This document shows, piece by piece, positions 15,693-23,963 of a stretch of DNA of 57,353 nt; within the stretch, counting starts at the first letter, position 1, and each line of letters starts with the position of its first letter. The translations under genes and the position numbers were made by a program. The stretch is from CAZNPW01 sp964575185 (GTDB lineage Bacteria; Pseudomonadota; Alphaproteobacteria; Rhodobacterales; Rhodobacteraceae): the NCBI GenBank assembly GCA_964575185.1, contig CAZNPW010000017.1, positions 1 to 57,353 of the forward strand, in the 5' to 3' direction. The notes beneath the pieces are model-generated. The model had not been told where the DNA came from. It worked only from the letters and a program-made list of their open reading frames with translations, and did not search any database.

Positions 15693-16862
15693 ATGGGCTC
15701 CGACCTGCCGCGGGTCGGTCGCAGCCCGGCCGCGACCTCCGAAAACCGCTTCCCCTGCGCGCGCTGCGGGGCCGACCTGCGCTTCGCGCCGGGCCAGACC
15801 GAGCTCGTCTGCCCCTACTGCGGCTTCCGCCAGGCGATCCCCGGGGCCTCGCGCCGCGCGCGCGCCGGGGCTTTCGCCGAACACCCGGTGGCGCAGGGCC
15901 TCGCCGACGACCTGCCCGCCGCGGCGATGGAGGAGGTGCGCTCGGTCCGCTGCCCGAACTGCGGCGGGGTGGTGGAGTTCCGGGGCGCCACCCACGCCAC
16001 CACCTGCCCCTTCTGCGACACGCCCGTCGTCCTCGACACCGGCACCACGCGCCACATCAAGCCGCAGGGCGTGGTCCCCTTCCAGCTCGACGAACGCGCG
16101 GCCCTCCAGGCGCTGACGGCCTGGATGGGCTCGCTCTGGTTCGCCCCCAACACGCTCCTCGAATACGCGCGGAAGAACCGCCGGATGGCGGGCATCTACG
16201 CCCCCTACTGGACCTTCGACGCGGCGACCCGCACCCGCTACACCGGCCAGCGCGGCGACAACCAGACCCGCAGCCGCACGGTCGTGCGCAACGGCCGGAC
16301 CGAGACCGAGACCTACACCGTCACCGTCTGGCGCCCCGTCTCCGGCAGCGTCGCGCGCGACTTCGACGACGTGATGGTCATGGCCTCGACCACGCTCCCC
16401 GACAGCTTGGGCGACGCGCTGACCCCCTGGGACCTCGGCCAGATGGAGCCCTACGCCCCCGACTTCCTCGCGGGCTTCCAGGCCGAGGGCTACACCGTCG
16501 CCCTCGCCGACGGCCACGCCCGCGGCCGCGCCAAGATGGAAGCCGTCATCCAGAGCGACATCCGCCGCGACATCGGCGGCGACGCCCAGCGGATCGACGC
16601 GATGGACACGGACTGGCGCGACGAGACCTTCAAGCACGTCCTCCTGCCGATCTGGACCGCCGCCTACAAGTACAACGGCCGCAGCTTCCGCTTCCTCGTC
16701 AACGGCCAGACCGGCGAGGTCCAGGGCGAACGCCCGTGGAGCATCTGGAAGATCGCCTTCGCCATCGCGGGCGTCGTGGCCGTGATCCTCGCCGCCGTCT
16801 ACCTCAACGACCCCGCCGCCCTCGGCCTGCCGACGCCCGAGTGGCTCCAGGACCTGCGCTAG
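15693..16862 (+). CDS. Zinc-ribbon protein with C-terminal membrane helix
   Basis: 389 aa. Two zinc ribbons lie near the N-terminus: CARCGADLRF...CPYCGF and CPNCGGVVEF...CPFCDTPVV. A large beta-rich domain with IYAPYWTFDAATRTRYTGQR follows, and one membrane helix lies at the C-terminus (IAFAIAGVVAVILAAVYL). TFIIB-type zinc-ribbon proteins of this size occur beside SPFH/YdjI genes. A role in assembling or delivering the membrane complex is inference. It is the last gene of the cluster. Confidence 0.82.
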   Translation: MGSDLPRVGRSPAATSENRFPCARCGADLRFAPGQTELVCPYCGFRQAIPGASRRARAGAFAEHPVAQGLADDLPAAAMEEVRSVRCPNCGGVVEFRGATHATTCPFCDTPVVLDTGTTRHIKPQGVVPFQLDERAALQALTAWMGSLWFAPNTLLEYARKNRRMAGIYAPYWTFDAATRTRYTGQRGDNQTRSRTVVRNGRTETETYTVTVWRPVSGSVARDFDDVMVMASTTLPDSLGDALTPWDLGQMEPYAPDFLAGFQAEGYTVALADGHARGRAKMEAVIQSDIRRDIGGDAQRIDAMDTDWRDETFKHVLLPIWTAAYKYNGRSFRFLVNGQTGEVQGERPWSIWKIAFAIAGVVAVILAAVYLNDPAALGLPTPEWLQDLR

Positions 16863-17276
16863 CTGCGCGTTCTCATCAGCGTGGTCACCGCTGACAGAGG
16901 TGAAGGGCCGCTGCGTGCGGAGCGCGGTCCCGATCGGTCGACCCCGTCGCGCCGGCGCGGCAGGCCGTCGTTGCGCGCCGCCGACGAGGGGAGGTGAGGC
17001 CGCAGGCCCCTTCGCGCCGCAGCGGCAGGGTCGACACGGCTCGACCTCTGCGGCCTCGGACACCACGCGGCCAGAGGAGGGCATCTTCGTCGCCCGCGGC
17101 GCGGACTGCGCTCTCGCCGCCCCACCAGGTTGCACCGCCGTCGGCCTGTTCCCTGAAGGTCATCCGACGTGCCGGCACGACTTCCGCGCCGCCGGCATGG
17201 ACGTCCGCCCGAGCTATCGCGCCGCCTCCATCGACCGCCGGCGCGACCTCAGTCCGCCACCCGCCCGTGATCCCCC

Positions 17277-17318
17277 TCCCTCTTTCCGGCCCCAAATACT
17301 CCCGCCGGAGGCACGCGG
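17277..17318 (-). repeat. Intergenic GTATTT repeat, copy C (subfamily I)
   Basis: Minus strand: CCTCCGGCGGGAGTATTTGG, then GGCCGGAAAGAGGGAGG. The tail points away from purC. It is immediately followed on the plus strand by the hairpin at 17320. Confidence 0.7.
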
Positions 17319-17319
17319 A

Positions 17320-17356
17320 GCGGGACCGCCCCGGACCTGATCCGGGGCGGTCCCGC
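17320..17356. terminator. 16-bp perfect hairpin
   Basis: The left arm GCGGGACCGCCCCGGA (17320-17335) and right arm TCCGGGGCGGTCCCGC (17341-17356) flank the loop CCTGA. There is no U tract. It is strong enough to pause transcription and may end the XpaC-TelA-SPFH transcript, or it may be a dispersed palindrome related to the one at 10518. Confidence 0.5.
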
Positions 17357-17469
17357 GACATGAAGGCTTGCGCCGCAGGCGCGCAATTCACGACCCGCGC
17401 CCCGCAAGCCCGACGCCCCCGAACCCGATTCGCCCCGCCCCGTTAACCCGGTCGGACCCCCCACGGCGG

Positions 17470-17519
17470 CAAGACGGACGGAAGACGCCCGGAAGACATA
17501 AAGAAGACACCAGGAAGAC
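17470..17519 (+). repeat. GAAGAC array with 11-bp period
   Basis: GAAGAC occurs at 17481, 17492, 17503 and 17514, with a degenerate CAAGAC at 17470. Every step is exactly 11 bases, about one helical turn. The array ends 128 bases before purC. The same heptamer iterated at 11 bases occurs at 48006-48044 in the opposite orientation. Confidence 0.7.
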
Positions 17520-17647
17520 GCCGCCACCCCCCGATTAACACCGCGCCCGCAGGCTCTTGCCAGCCGACCTTCACCCTGGCCGTTGCACCCTCCCCTGGAC
17601 CGCCGAACCCGCCTTGCGCCGCCCCCGCGCAACGCCGAAAACACCCC

Positions 17648-18595
17648 ATGCGCACCCTCCCCCACGCCCGCATCCCCGAACTCCCGAACCCCTATTTCGG
17701 CAAGGTCCGCGACTGCTACGACCTCCCCGACCACACCCGCATCCTCATTGCCACCGACCGCCTCAGTGCCTTCGACCGCGCGCTCGCCGTCATCCCCGAC
17801 AAGGGCGCCGTGCTGACCGGCATCGCAGCCTGGTGGTTCGACCGGACCTCCGACATCATCGGCAACCACGTCCTTTCGCACCCCGACCCGAACGTCGTCA
17901 TCGGCCGCAAGCTGATGATATTGCCCGTGGAAATCATCGTGCGCGGCCACCTCGCCGGCACCACCGGCACCTCGATCCTGCCGATGTACCAGGCGGGCCA
18001 GCGCCTCCTCTACGGCCACCGCCTCCCCGACGGCCTCCGGCCCCACGACCCCCTGCCCCACCCGATCATCACCCCCACCTCCAAGGCCTTCGACGGCGGC
18101 CACGACGAACCCCTGACCGCCGACGCCATCCTCGCCCAGGGCCTCCTGACCCCCGCGCAATGGGAAACCGTCTCCGCCGCCGCCCTCGCTCTCTTCGCCC
18201 GAGGCCAGAAAATCGCGGCGGATCAGGGCCTTGTCCTCGCCGACACGAAGTACGAGTTCGGCACCACCCCCGACGGCACGATCCTGCTGGCCGACGAAAT
18301 CCACACCCCCGACTCCAGCCGCTTCTGGCTCGCCGAGGGCTACGAGGCGGCCCTCGAAACCGGCACCCGTCCCCCCTCCTTCGACAAGGACGTGATCCGC
18401 GCCTGGGTCGCGGGCCAGTGCGACCCCTACCGCGACCCCATCCCGCAAGTTCCTGATTCCATGATCGAAACCACCGCCCGGGTCTACCGCGACGCCTTCG
18501 CACGCATCACCGGGACCGCCTTCGGCCCCGACCTCGCGGGCGCCACGATCCTCGACCGCATCCGCGCCCGCCTGCGGCCCCACTTCACCGCCTGA
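17648..18595 (+). CDS. purC: Phosphoribosylaminoimidazole-succinocarboxamide synthase (SAICAR synthetase)
   Basis: 315 aa, the longer form similar in size to yeast Ade1 rather than the bacterial PurC of about 240 aa. Signatures are GKVRDCYDL at the N-terminus, IATDRLSAFD, VRGHLAGTT, and LADTKYEFG followed by LADEIHTPDSSRFW. It joins CAIR and aspartate with ATP in purine synthesis. The start is the ATG of MRTLPHARI. The upstream gap carries the GAAGAC array, but no obvious purine riboswitch is seen. Confidence 0.93.
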   Translation: MRTLPHARIPELPNPYFGKVRDCYDLPDHTRILIATDRLSAFDRALAVIPDKGAVLTGIAAWWFDRTSDIIGNHVLSHPDPNVVIGRKLMILPVEIIVRGHLAGTTGTSILPMYQAGQRLLYGHRLPDGLRPHDPLPHPIITPTSKAFDGGHDEPLTADAILAQGLLTPAQWETVSAAALALFARGQKIAADQGLVLADTKYEFGTTPDGTILLADEIHTPDSSRFWLAEGYEAALETGTRPPSFDKDVIRAWVAGQCDPYRDPIPQVPDSMIETTARVYRDAFARITGTAFGPDLAGATILDRIRARLRPHFTA

Positions 18596-18636
18596 CCCGT
18601 TCCGGCTATCCCCCAGGCAAAACCGGGGGGACAGCC

Positions 18637-19569
18637 ATGATTCTATCCTGCGGCGAGGCGCTGATCGACATGCTGCCCCGCACCACCACCGACGGCGAGG
18701 ACGCCTTCGCCCCCTACGTCGGCGGCGCTTTGTTCAACACCGCCATAGCCTTAGGCCGCCTCGGCGTGCCCTCGGGCTTCTTCTGCGGCCTCTCCCGCGA
18801 CCTCTTCGGCGAGCAGCTGACGCAGGCCCTGCACGCCTCGAACGTCGACACCAGCCTGTCGCCGCGCTCCGACCGCCCCACCACGATGGCCTGGGTCCGC
18901 CTCAAGGACGGCCACGCGACCTATACCTTCTACGACGAGGGCTCCGCCCTGCGGATGCTGTCGCCCGAAGACCTGCCCGCCCTGCCCGATGCCGTCGAAG
19001 CCCTTGTCTTCGGCTGCATTTCGCTCGTCGGCGAACCCTGCGGCGCGGCCTTCGAGGCGCTTCAGGCGCGCGCAGCGCCCACCCGCGTCACCGTCCTCGA
19101 CCCCAACATCCGCCGCGGCTTCATCGAACACGTGGGCAGCGAAACCGCCCTCCGCGCCCGGCTCGACCGGATGACGGCGCTTGCCGACATCTGGAAGGCG
19201 TCGGACGAGGACCTCGCCTGGGTCATGGGCGCGGGCGAGCCGGAGGCGCTGGCGCGCCAGGTCCTCGAAAAGGGGCCGAAACTCGTCCTCGTCACCCTCG
19301 GCGGCAAGGGCGCGCTGGCGGTCACGGCGGGCGGCAAGATCCACGTCCCCGCCCCGCAGGTCACCGTCGCCGATACCGTCGGCGCGGGCGACACCTTCAC
19401 CGCGGGCGTGCTGGTGGCGCTGCGCCGGATGGGCGCGCTGACCAAACCGGGCATCGCGGGCCTGACGCCCGCGCAGGTGGAAGACGCGGTCGGCATGGGA
19501 GTCCGCGCCGCCGCCGTCACCGTCAGCCGCCCCGGCGCGAACCCTCCTTACGCGCACGAACTGGCGTGA
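18637..19569 (+). CDS. PfkB-family carbohydrate kinase, probable fructokinase
   Basis: 310 aa. The ribokinase fold has the N-terminal GEALIDMLP, GGALFNTAIALGRLG, and the C-terminal DTVGAGDTFTAGVL with the catalytic Asp and anion hole. The N-terminal CGEALIDM motif favours fructokinase, which phosphorylates fructose with ATP; 2-keto-3-deoxygluconate kinase is an alternative. GGGGGGACAGCC precedes ATG. The stop overlaps the dtd GTG start (GTGA). Confidence 0.88.
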   Translation: MILSCGEALIDMLPRTTTDGEDAFAPYVGGALFNTAIALGRLGVPSGFFCGLSRDLFGEQLTQALHASNVDTSLSPRSDRPTTMAWVRLKDGHATYTFYDEGSALRMLSPEDLPALPDAVEALVFGCISLVGEPCGAAFEALQARAAPTRVTVLDPNIRRGFIEHVGSETALRARLDRMTALADIWKASDEDLAWVMGAGEPEALARQVLEKGPKLVLVTLGGKGALAVTAGGKIHVPAPQVTVADTVGAGDTFTAGVLVALRRMGALTKPGIAGLTPAQVEDAVGMGVRAAAVTVSRPGANPPYAHELA

Positions 19570-20006
19570 GGGCGGTCGTCCAGCGCGTCGCGCGCGCCTC
19601 CGTCGCGGTCGCCGACGAGGTCATCGGCGAAACCGGCCCGGGCCTGCTGATCCTCGTGTGCGCCATGCAGGGCGACACCGACGCCGACCCCGCCCGGCTG
19701 GCCGCGAAGATCGCCAAGCTGCGGATCTTCCGCGACGATCAGGGCCGGATGAACCGCTCGCTCCGCGACACGGGCGGCGGCGCGCTGGTCGTCAGCCAGT
19801 TCACCCTCGCCGCGACCTTGAGCGGCAACCGCCCCGGCTTCTCCACCGCTGCCCCGCCGGCGGAAGGCGAACGCCTCTATCTGGCGTTCGCCGAGGCGCT
19901 CAGGGCCGAAGGCATCCCCACCGCGACCGGCCGCTTCGGCGCGGACATGCAGGTGAGCCTGGTGAACGACGGACCGGTGACGATCTGGATCGACACCGCC
20001 GCATGA
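19566..20006 (+). CDS. dtd: D-aminoacyl-tRNA deacylase
   Basis: 146 aa, normal length. It starts with GTG (MRAVVQRVARASVAV) overlapping the previous stop. The two DTD signatures are present: SQFTLAATL and the trans Gly-Pro region NRPGFSTAAPP. It hydrolyses D-aminoacyl-tRNAs and glycyl-tRNA-Ala, keeping translation chirally pure. It is followed by two perfect 8-bp hairpins shared with the convergent ABC operon. Confidence 0.95.
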   Translation: MRAVVQRVARASVAVADEVIGETGPGLLILVCAMQGDTDADPARLAAKIAKLRIFRDDQGRMNRSLRDTGGGALVVSQFTLAATLSGNRPGFSTAAPPAEGERLYLAFAEALRAEGIPTATGRFGADMQVSLVNDGPVTIWIDTAA

Positions 20007-20014
20007 GACCACGC

Positions 20015-20034
20015 GTCCCGGCGCAGGCCGGGAC
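20015..20034. terminator. Hairpin after dtd
   Basis: GTCCCGGC, loop GCAG, GCCGGGAC, starting 9 bases after the dtd stop. It is a perfect 8-bp stem without a U tract. Confidence 0.5.
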
Positions 20035-20069
20035 CTCGCCCTGGCCGCCGTCCAGACGACAAGGTGGAG

Positions 20070-20089
20070 GCCCCGGCCTTCGCCGGGGC
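20070..20089. terminator. Hairpin between dtd and the convergent ABC ATPase gene
   Basis: GCCCCGGC, loop CTTC, GCCGGGGC, a perfect 8-bp stem with a UUCG-like stable loop. It lies 10 bases beyond the ABC ATPase stop and could terminate either strand. Confidence 0.5.
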
Positions 20090-20098
20090 GCGTCATCC

Positions 20099-21091
20099 CT
20101 ACCGGACCCGCCCCCCGTCCGCCCCGAAGACCAGCACCCGCGCGTCGTCCACGTCCAGCGCCACCGCATCCCCCACCTGCGCCCCGTGCTGGCCGAAGAG
20201 CCGCACTGTCACCGTCTGCCCCCCCACCGCGACGATCAGGTTCGTGTCGCCCCCCAGCCGCTCGACATGCGCGACCGTCCCCGCCAGCCGCCCGCCGTCC
20301 CGCACGCTCAGATGCTCCGGCCTGACGCCCACCTCCGCCCCCGCGCGCCCGAGCATTCCGGCCGGCAGGAAGTTCATCGCGGGCGCCCCGAGGAACCCCG
20401 CGACGAAGCGGTTGGCCGGGTCGTTGTAGAGCTCCAAGGGCGAGCCCACCTGCTCCACCCGCCCGTCGCGCAGGACCACGATCCGGTCGGCGAGCGTCAT
20501 CGCCTCGATCTGGTCGTGCGTGACATAGACCATCGCCGCGCCGAGCGCGCGGTGCAGCCGCGCGATCTCGAGCCGCGTGGCCATCCGCAGCGCGGCGTCG
20601 AGGTTCGACAGGGGTTCGTCGAACAGGAACAGGTCGGGCTTGCGCACCACCGCCCGCCCGATCGCCACCCGCTGCCGCTGGCCCCCCGACAGCTCGCCCG
20701 GGCGGCGCTTCAGGTAAGGCCCCAGCGCCAGCATCCGCGCGGCCTCGGCCACGCGGACGGCGATGTCCGCCGGGGCCTCGCCCGCCTGGCGCAGGCCGAG
20801 CGTCATGTTCCCTTCCACGTCGAGGTGCGGGTAAAGCGCATAGCTCTGGAACACCATCGCGATGCCGCGCTTCGCCGGGGCGACCGCGGTCACGTCGCGC
20901 CCGCCGATCAGCACCCGGCCCGCCGTCACCTCCTCCAGCCCCGCGATGGCGCGCAGGAGCGTGGACTTGCCGCAGCCCGAGGGCCCGACGAAGACCACGA
21001 ACTCCCCCGGATCGACCGCCAGCGAGATGCCGTGCAGCACCTTCACCGGCCCGAAGGCCTTCTCCACGCGATCGAGGACCAGCGCGCTCAC
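20099..21091 (-). CDS. Carbohydrate ABC transporter ATP-binding protein (UgpC/MsmK type)
   Basis: 330 aa. Walker A GPSGCGKST, Q-loop QSYALYPHL, signature LSGGQRQR, Walker B LFLFDEPLSNLD and H-loop THDQIEAM are followed by a C-terminal TOBE/MalK-like regulatory domain (GVRPEHLSV). It powers the importer formed by the two permeases upstream. It is the last gene of the minus-strand operon, with its start overlapping the Gfo/Idh stop by 4 bases. Confidence 0.93.
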   Translation of the reverse strand: MSALVLDRVEKAFGPVKVLHGISLAVDPGEFVVFVGPSGCGKSTLLRAIAGLEEVTAGRVLIGGRDVTAVAPAKRGIAMVFQSYALYPHLDVEGNMTLGLRQAGEAPADIAVRVAEAARMLALGPYLKRRPGELSGGQRQRVAIGRAVVRKPDLFLFDEPLSNLDAALRMATRLEIARLHRALGAAMVYVTHDQIEAMTLADRIVVLRDGRVEQVGSPLELYNDPANRFVAGFLGAPAMNFLPAGMLGRAGAEVGVRPEHLSVRDGGRLAGTVAHVERLGGDTNLIVAVGGQTVTVRLFGQHGAQVGDAVALDVDDARVLVFGADGGRVR

Positions 21092-22101
21092 AGGTCGACT
21101 ACCCGGCCGGTGCGGATGCTCTCATCCGCCGCCAGGCACACGGCGAGCGAGCGCACCGCATCCGCCATGTGCCGCGACAGGTCGATGTCCTCGACGATGG
21201 CGCGCCGCAGGTAGGCCTGCTCGGCCTGGCACAGCGCGTCGTGCCCCGGCTCGTCGGGGAACTCCACCCGGCGCTCCGCGCCCCCCGCCGGGTGCACCCG
21301 CAGGACGCCCACCCTGACGTGGGCATCCACCGTGTCCGACCCCGGCCCGTCCGCCGCGACGATGGAGACGGCCCCCCGGGGCGAGATGATGTCCTTCACG
21401 AAATGGGCCGTCTCGCTCATCATCGGCCCCCAGCCGGCCTCGTACCAGCCGACCGAGCCGTCGGCGAAGATCACCTGGAACTGCCCGTAGTTGTACATGT
21501 CCTCGGCGATCTCGTCGGTCAGCCGCAGCCCCATGCCGTGCACCCGCACCGGGGCGGCGTCGGTGATCTGGCACATCACGTCCACATAATGCACCCCGCA
21601 GTCGACGATGGGGGATGTCGTCTGCATCAGCGCCTTGTGCACCGCCCAGGTCGGCCCGTCCGACCGCTGGTTCAGGTTCAGCCGGAACACATACGGCCCC
21701 CCCAGCGCGCGCGCCTCGGCGATCAGCCGCATCCACGACGGGTGGTGCCGCAGGATGTAGCCCACCACCAGCTTGCGCCCGTTCGCCCTCGCGCAGTCCA
21801 CCACCCGCCGCGCGTCGGCGACCGTGGTGGCCAGCGGCTTTTCCACGAAGACATGCGCGCCCTGCTCCATCGCCGCGCAGGCATAACCCGCATGGCTGTC
21901 GGAATAAGTCGCGATCACCGCCACCTCGGGGCGCAGCGCCAGACCCTCGGCCCAGGTCCGCAGGACCGGATACCCCGCCAGCTCCGGGTGCAGCGCCACG
22001 TCGGAGCGGTTCACCAGCCCCACCACTTCCGACCCGAGGCGATGATGCGCCAGCGCGTGGCTCATCCCCATGTTCCCCAGCCCCGCGACCACGACCTTCA
22101 T
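21088..22101 (-). CDS. Gfo/Idh/MocA family oxidoreductase
   Basis: 337 aa. The N-terminal Rossmann fold has VVVAGLGNMGMSHA; EKPLATT is the usual EKP motif (catalytic Lys), and a C-terminal alpha/beta domain contains IVDCGVHYVDVM. NAD(P)-dependent sugar dehydrogenases of this family act on pyranoses or inositols. Its place inside an amino-sugar importer operon suggests it oxidises or epimerises an incoming sugar before the Nag pathway. The substrate is not readable. It overlaps both neighbours (ATGA), so it is tightly coupled. Confidence 0.87.
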   Translation of the reverse strand: MKVVVAGLGNMGMSHALAHHRLGSEVVGLVNRSDVALHPELAGYPVLRTWAEGLALRPEVAVIATYSDSHAGYACAAMEQGAHVFVEKPLATTVADARRVVDCARANGRKLVVGYILRHHPSWMRLIAEARALGGPYVFRLNLNQRSDGPTWAVHKALMQTTSPIVDCGVHYVDVMCQITDAAPVRVHGMGLRLTDEIAEDMYNYGQFQVIFADGSVGWYEAGWGPMMSETAHFVKDIISPRGAVSIVAADGPGSDTVDAHVRVGVLRVHPAGGAERRVEFPDEPGHDALCQAEQAYLRRAIVEDIDLSRHMADAVRSLAVCLAADESIRTGRVVDL

Positions 22102-22928
22102 TTCACCGCACCCCGCGTCAGCCCGCGGATCAGCTGCCGCGAGAAGATGACATACAGCACCAGCACCGGCAGGATCGCCAAAGACAGCGCCGCCAGCACC
22201 GCGTTCCAGTCGGTCACGAACTGCCCGATGAACACCTGGGACCCCAGCGTCAGCGTCTTCGTCGCCTCCCCGGGCGCGAGGATCAGCGGGAACCACAGGT
22301 CGTTCCAGATCGGGATCATGTTGAACACCGCAACGGTCGCCATCGCCGGGCGCACCAGCGGCAGGACCAGGCGGACAAAGATCGCATACTCGCTCATCCC
22401 GTCGACGCGGCCCGCGTTCTTCAGGTCGTCCGAGACCTGCGCCATGAACTCCGACAGGATGAACACCGCCAGGGGCAGCCCCTGCGCGACATAGACGAGG
22501 ATCAGCGCGACCAGCGTGTTGACGAGGCCGGTCTGCACCATCAGCTCCAGGATCGCGACCGTGCCGATGCGGATCGGGATCATGATCCCGAGCGCCAGAT
22601 AGAGGCCCATCAGCCGGTTGCCGCGGAACCGGTATTCCGACAGCGCGAAGGCCGCCATCGCGCCGAAGAGCAGGATGAAGAAAAGGCTCGCCACCGTGAC
22701 GATCAGGCTGTTGGCGGCATAGAGGAAGAAGTTGCCGTTCGACAGCACCGTCTCGAACCCCTTCAGGCTGAAGGTCCCGGGCCCGGGCAGCGCCAGCGGG
22801 TCGCCGAAGATCGCGCGGCGCGTCTTGAAGGCGTTGAGGATGATGACCACCACCGGGAACAGCGCGATCACCGTGAAGGCGATCAGCACCGCATGCGCCG
22901 CGACCGAGGTGAGCGGGTGGCGGCGCAT
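22098..22928 (-). CDS. Carbohydrate ABC transporter permease (MalG/UgpE type)
   Basis: 276 aa, six predicted membrane helices. The EAA loop is recognisable but diverged: DLKNAGRVDGMSEYAIFVRL followed by VLPLVRPAM. It forms half of the transmembrane channel with the upstream permease. The ATG of MRRHPLTSV overlaps the previous stop by one base (TGATG). Confidence 0.92.
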   Translation of the reverse strand: MRRHPLTSVAAHAVLIAFTVIALFPVVVIILNAFKTRRAIFGDPLALPGPGTFSLKGFETVLSNGNFFLYAANSLIVTVASLFFILLFGAMAAFALSEYRFRGNRLMGLYLALGIMIPIRIGTVAILELMVQTGLVNTLVALILVYVAQGLPLAVFILSEFMAQVSDDLKNAGRVDGMSEYAIFVRLVLPLVRPAMATVAVFNMIPIWNDLWFPLILAPGEATKTLTLGSQVFIGQFVTDWNAVLAALSLAILPVLVLYVIFSRQLIRGLTRGAVK

Positions 22929-23815
22929 CAGAACTGGTACCGCCGCATCCGCGTCTGGATCCCCCACAGATAGACGCAGACCCCGGCCAGGATGATGACG
23001 AACATCGCCGTCGCGATGGCCGCCCCCATGTGCGGATCGCCGAGCTGCAGCTGGAAGCCGAAGAAGGTGCGGTAGAGGAACGTCCCCAGGATGTCGGTCG
23101 AGAAGTCCGGCCCCGCGAGCGCCCCCTGCGCCGCGTAGATCAGGTCGAAGGCGTTGAAGTTGCCCACGAAGGTCAGGATCGAGATGATCCCGATCGACGG
23201 CAGGATCAGCGGCAGCCTGATCTTCCAGAACTGCGCCCAGCCGGTGATCCCCTCGACCTCCGCGGCCTCCAGGATCTCGTCGGGGATGGTCAGCAGGGCC
23301 GCGTAGATCAGCATCATCGGGATGCCGATGAACTGCCAGACCGAGATCAGCGCCAGCGTCGTCAGCGCGTATTCCTCGCGCCCCAGCCACGGCGCGAACC
23401 AGTCCCCTAAGCCCACCGCGTCCAGCATCGCCGGCGCGATGCCCCACAGCGGCGACAGGATCAGCTTCCAGGCGAAGCCGACGATGACGAAGCTCAGCAC
23501 CGTCGGGATGAACAGGGCCGACCTGTAGAACTCCGCAAACCGCAGGCCCGGCCGCGACAGGATCGCGGCGAGCAGGATGCCGATGGGGTTCTGCACCAGC
23601 ATATGCACCAGGAAGAACCAGGTATTGTTGCCGAGCGCGTTCCAGAACGCCTCCGACCACAGCGGGTCGCCGAACAGCGTGCGGAAGTTGGCAAGCCCGG
23701 CCCAGCCCCCCTCGCCCCGGAACGCCAGCAGCAGCGTCTGGAACAGGGGCCAGATCATCACCGCGGTGTAGACCACCACCGCCGGTGCCAGGAAGACGAT
23801 CACATGCGGCTTCAC
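22928..23815 (-). CDS. Carbohydrate ABC transporter permease (MalF/UgpA type)
   Basis: 295 aa with six membrane helices and a canonical EAA loop, EAAEVEGITGWAQFWKIRLP. The start is a GTG (MKPHVIVFLAP) with AGG about 6 bases upstream. A longer frame would translate through repeat copy D and give a charged non-conserved leader, so it is rejected. Copy D separates this gene from the binding-protein gene and may lower permease expression relative to the binding protein. Confidence 0.9.
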   Translation of the reverse strand: MKPHVIVFLAPAVVVYTAVMIWPLFQTLLLAFRGEGGWAGLANFRTLFGDPLWSEAFWNALGNNTWFFLVHMLVQNPIGILLAAILSRPGLRFAEFYRSALFIPTVLSFVIVGFAWKLILSPLWGIAPAMLDAVGLGDWFAPWLGREEYALTTLALISVWQFIGIPMMLIYAALLTIPDEILEAAEVEGITGWAQFWKIRLPLILPSIGIISILTFVGNFNAFDLIYAAQGALAGPDFSTDILGTFLYRTFFGFQLQLGDPHMGAAIATAMFVIILAGVCVYLWGIQTRMRRYQF

Positions 23816-23887
23816 CCGACCTGCTCCCCGGTCAACTGCGATGGCCGCGGATGCGGCGCGGCAAGCTCGTCGGCCTTCATCCGACCC

Positions 23888-23944
23888 GCCCTCTTTCCGG
23901 CTCAAATACTCCACGGGGGGTGTGGGGGGCGTGAAGCCCCCCAC
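23888..23944 (-). repeat. Intergenic GTATTT repeat, copy D (subfamily I)
   Basis: Minus strand: GTGGGGGGC, loop TTCAC, GCCCCCCAC (23944-23922), then CCCCGTGGAGTATTTGAGCC and GGAAAGAGGGCGG. It lies inside an operon between the binding protein and permease. GAGTATTTGAGCCGGAAAGA is identical to copy G. Confidence 0.8.
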
Positions 23945-23963
23945 CGGCGTCGGTGCCGGGACC

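Larger units (their letters stand above)
16863..17647. other. Intergenic gap of 785 bases with repeats and no recognisable gene
   Basis: The open frames here (for example minus 16885-17391) are Arg/Gly/Ala-rich with no domain, and I do not accept them. The gap contains an imperfect dyad at about 16874-16896 (TCAGCGTGGTCACCGCTGA), repeat copy C, a 16-bp perfect hairpin and a GAAGAC array. Nothing else is recognisable. Confidence 0.6.

Noticed and set aside
16885..17391. 168-aa minus-strand open frame in the gap before purC
   Set aside because: It runs through repeat copy C and the 16-bp hairpin and has no domain or credible ribosome binding site.
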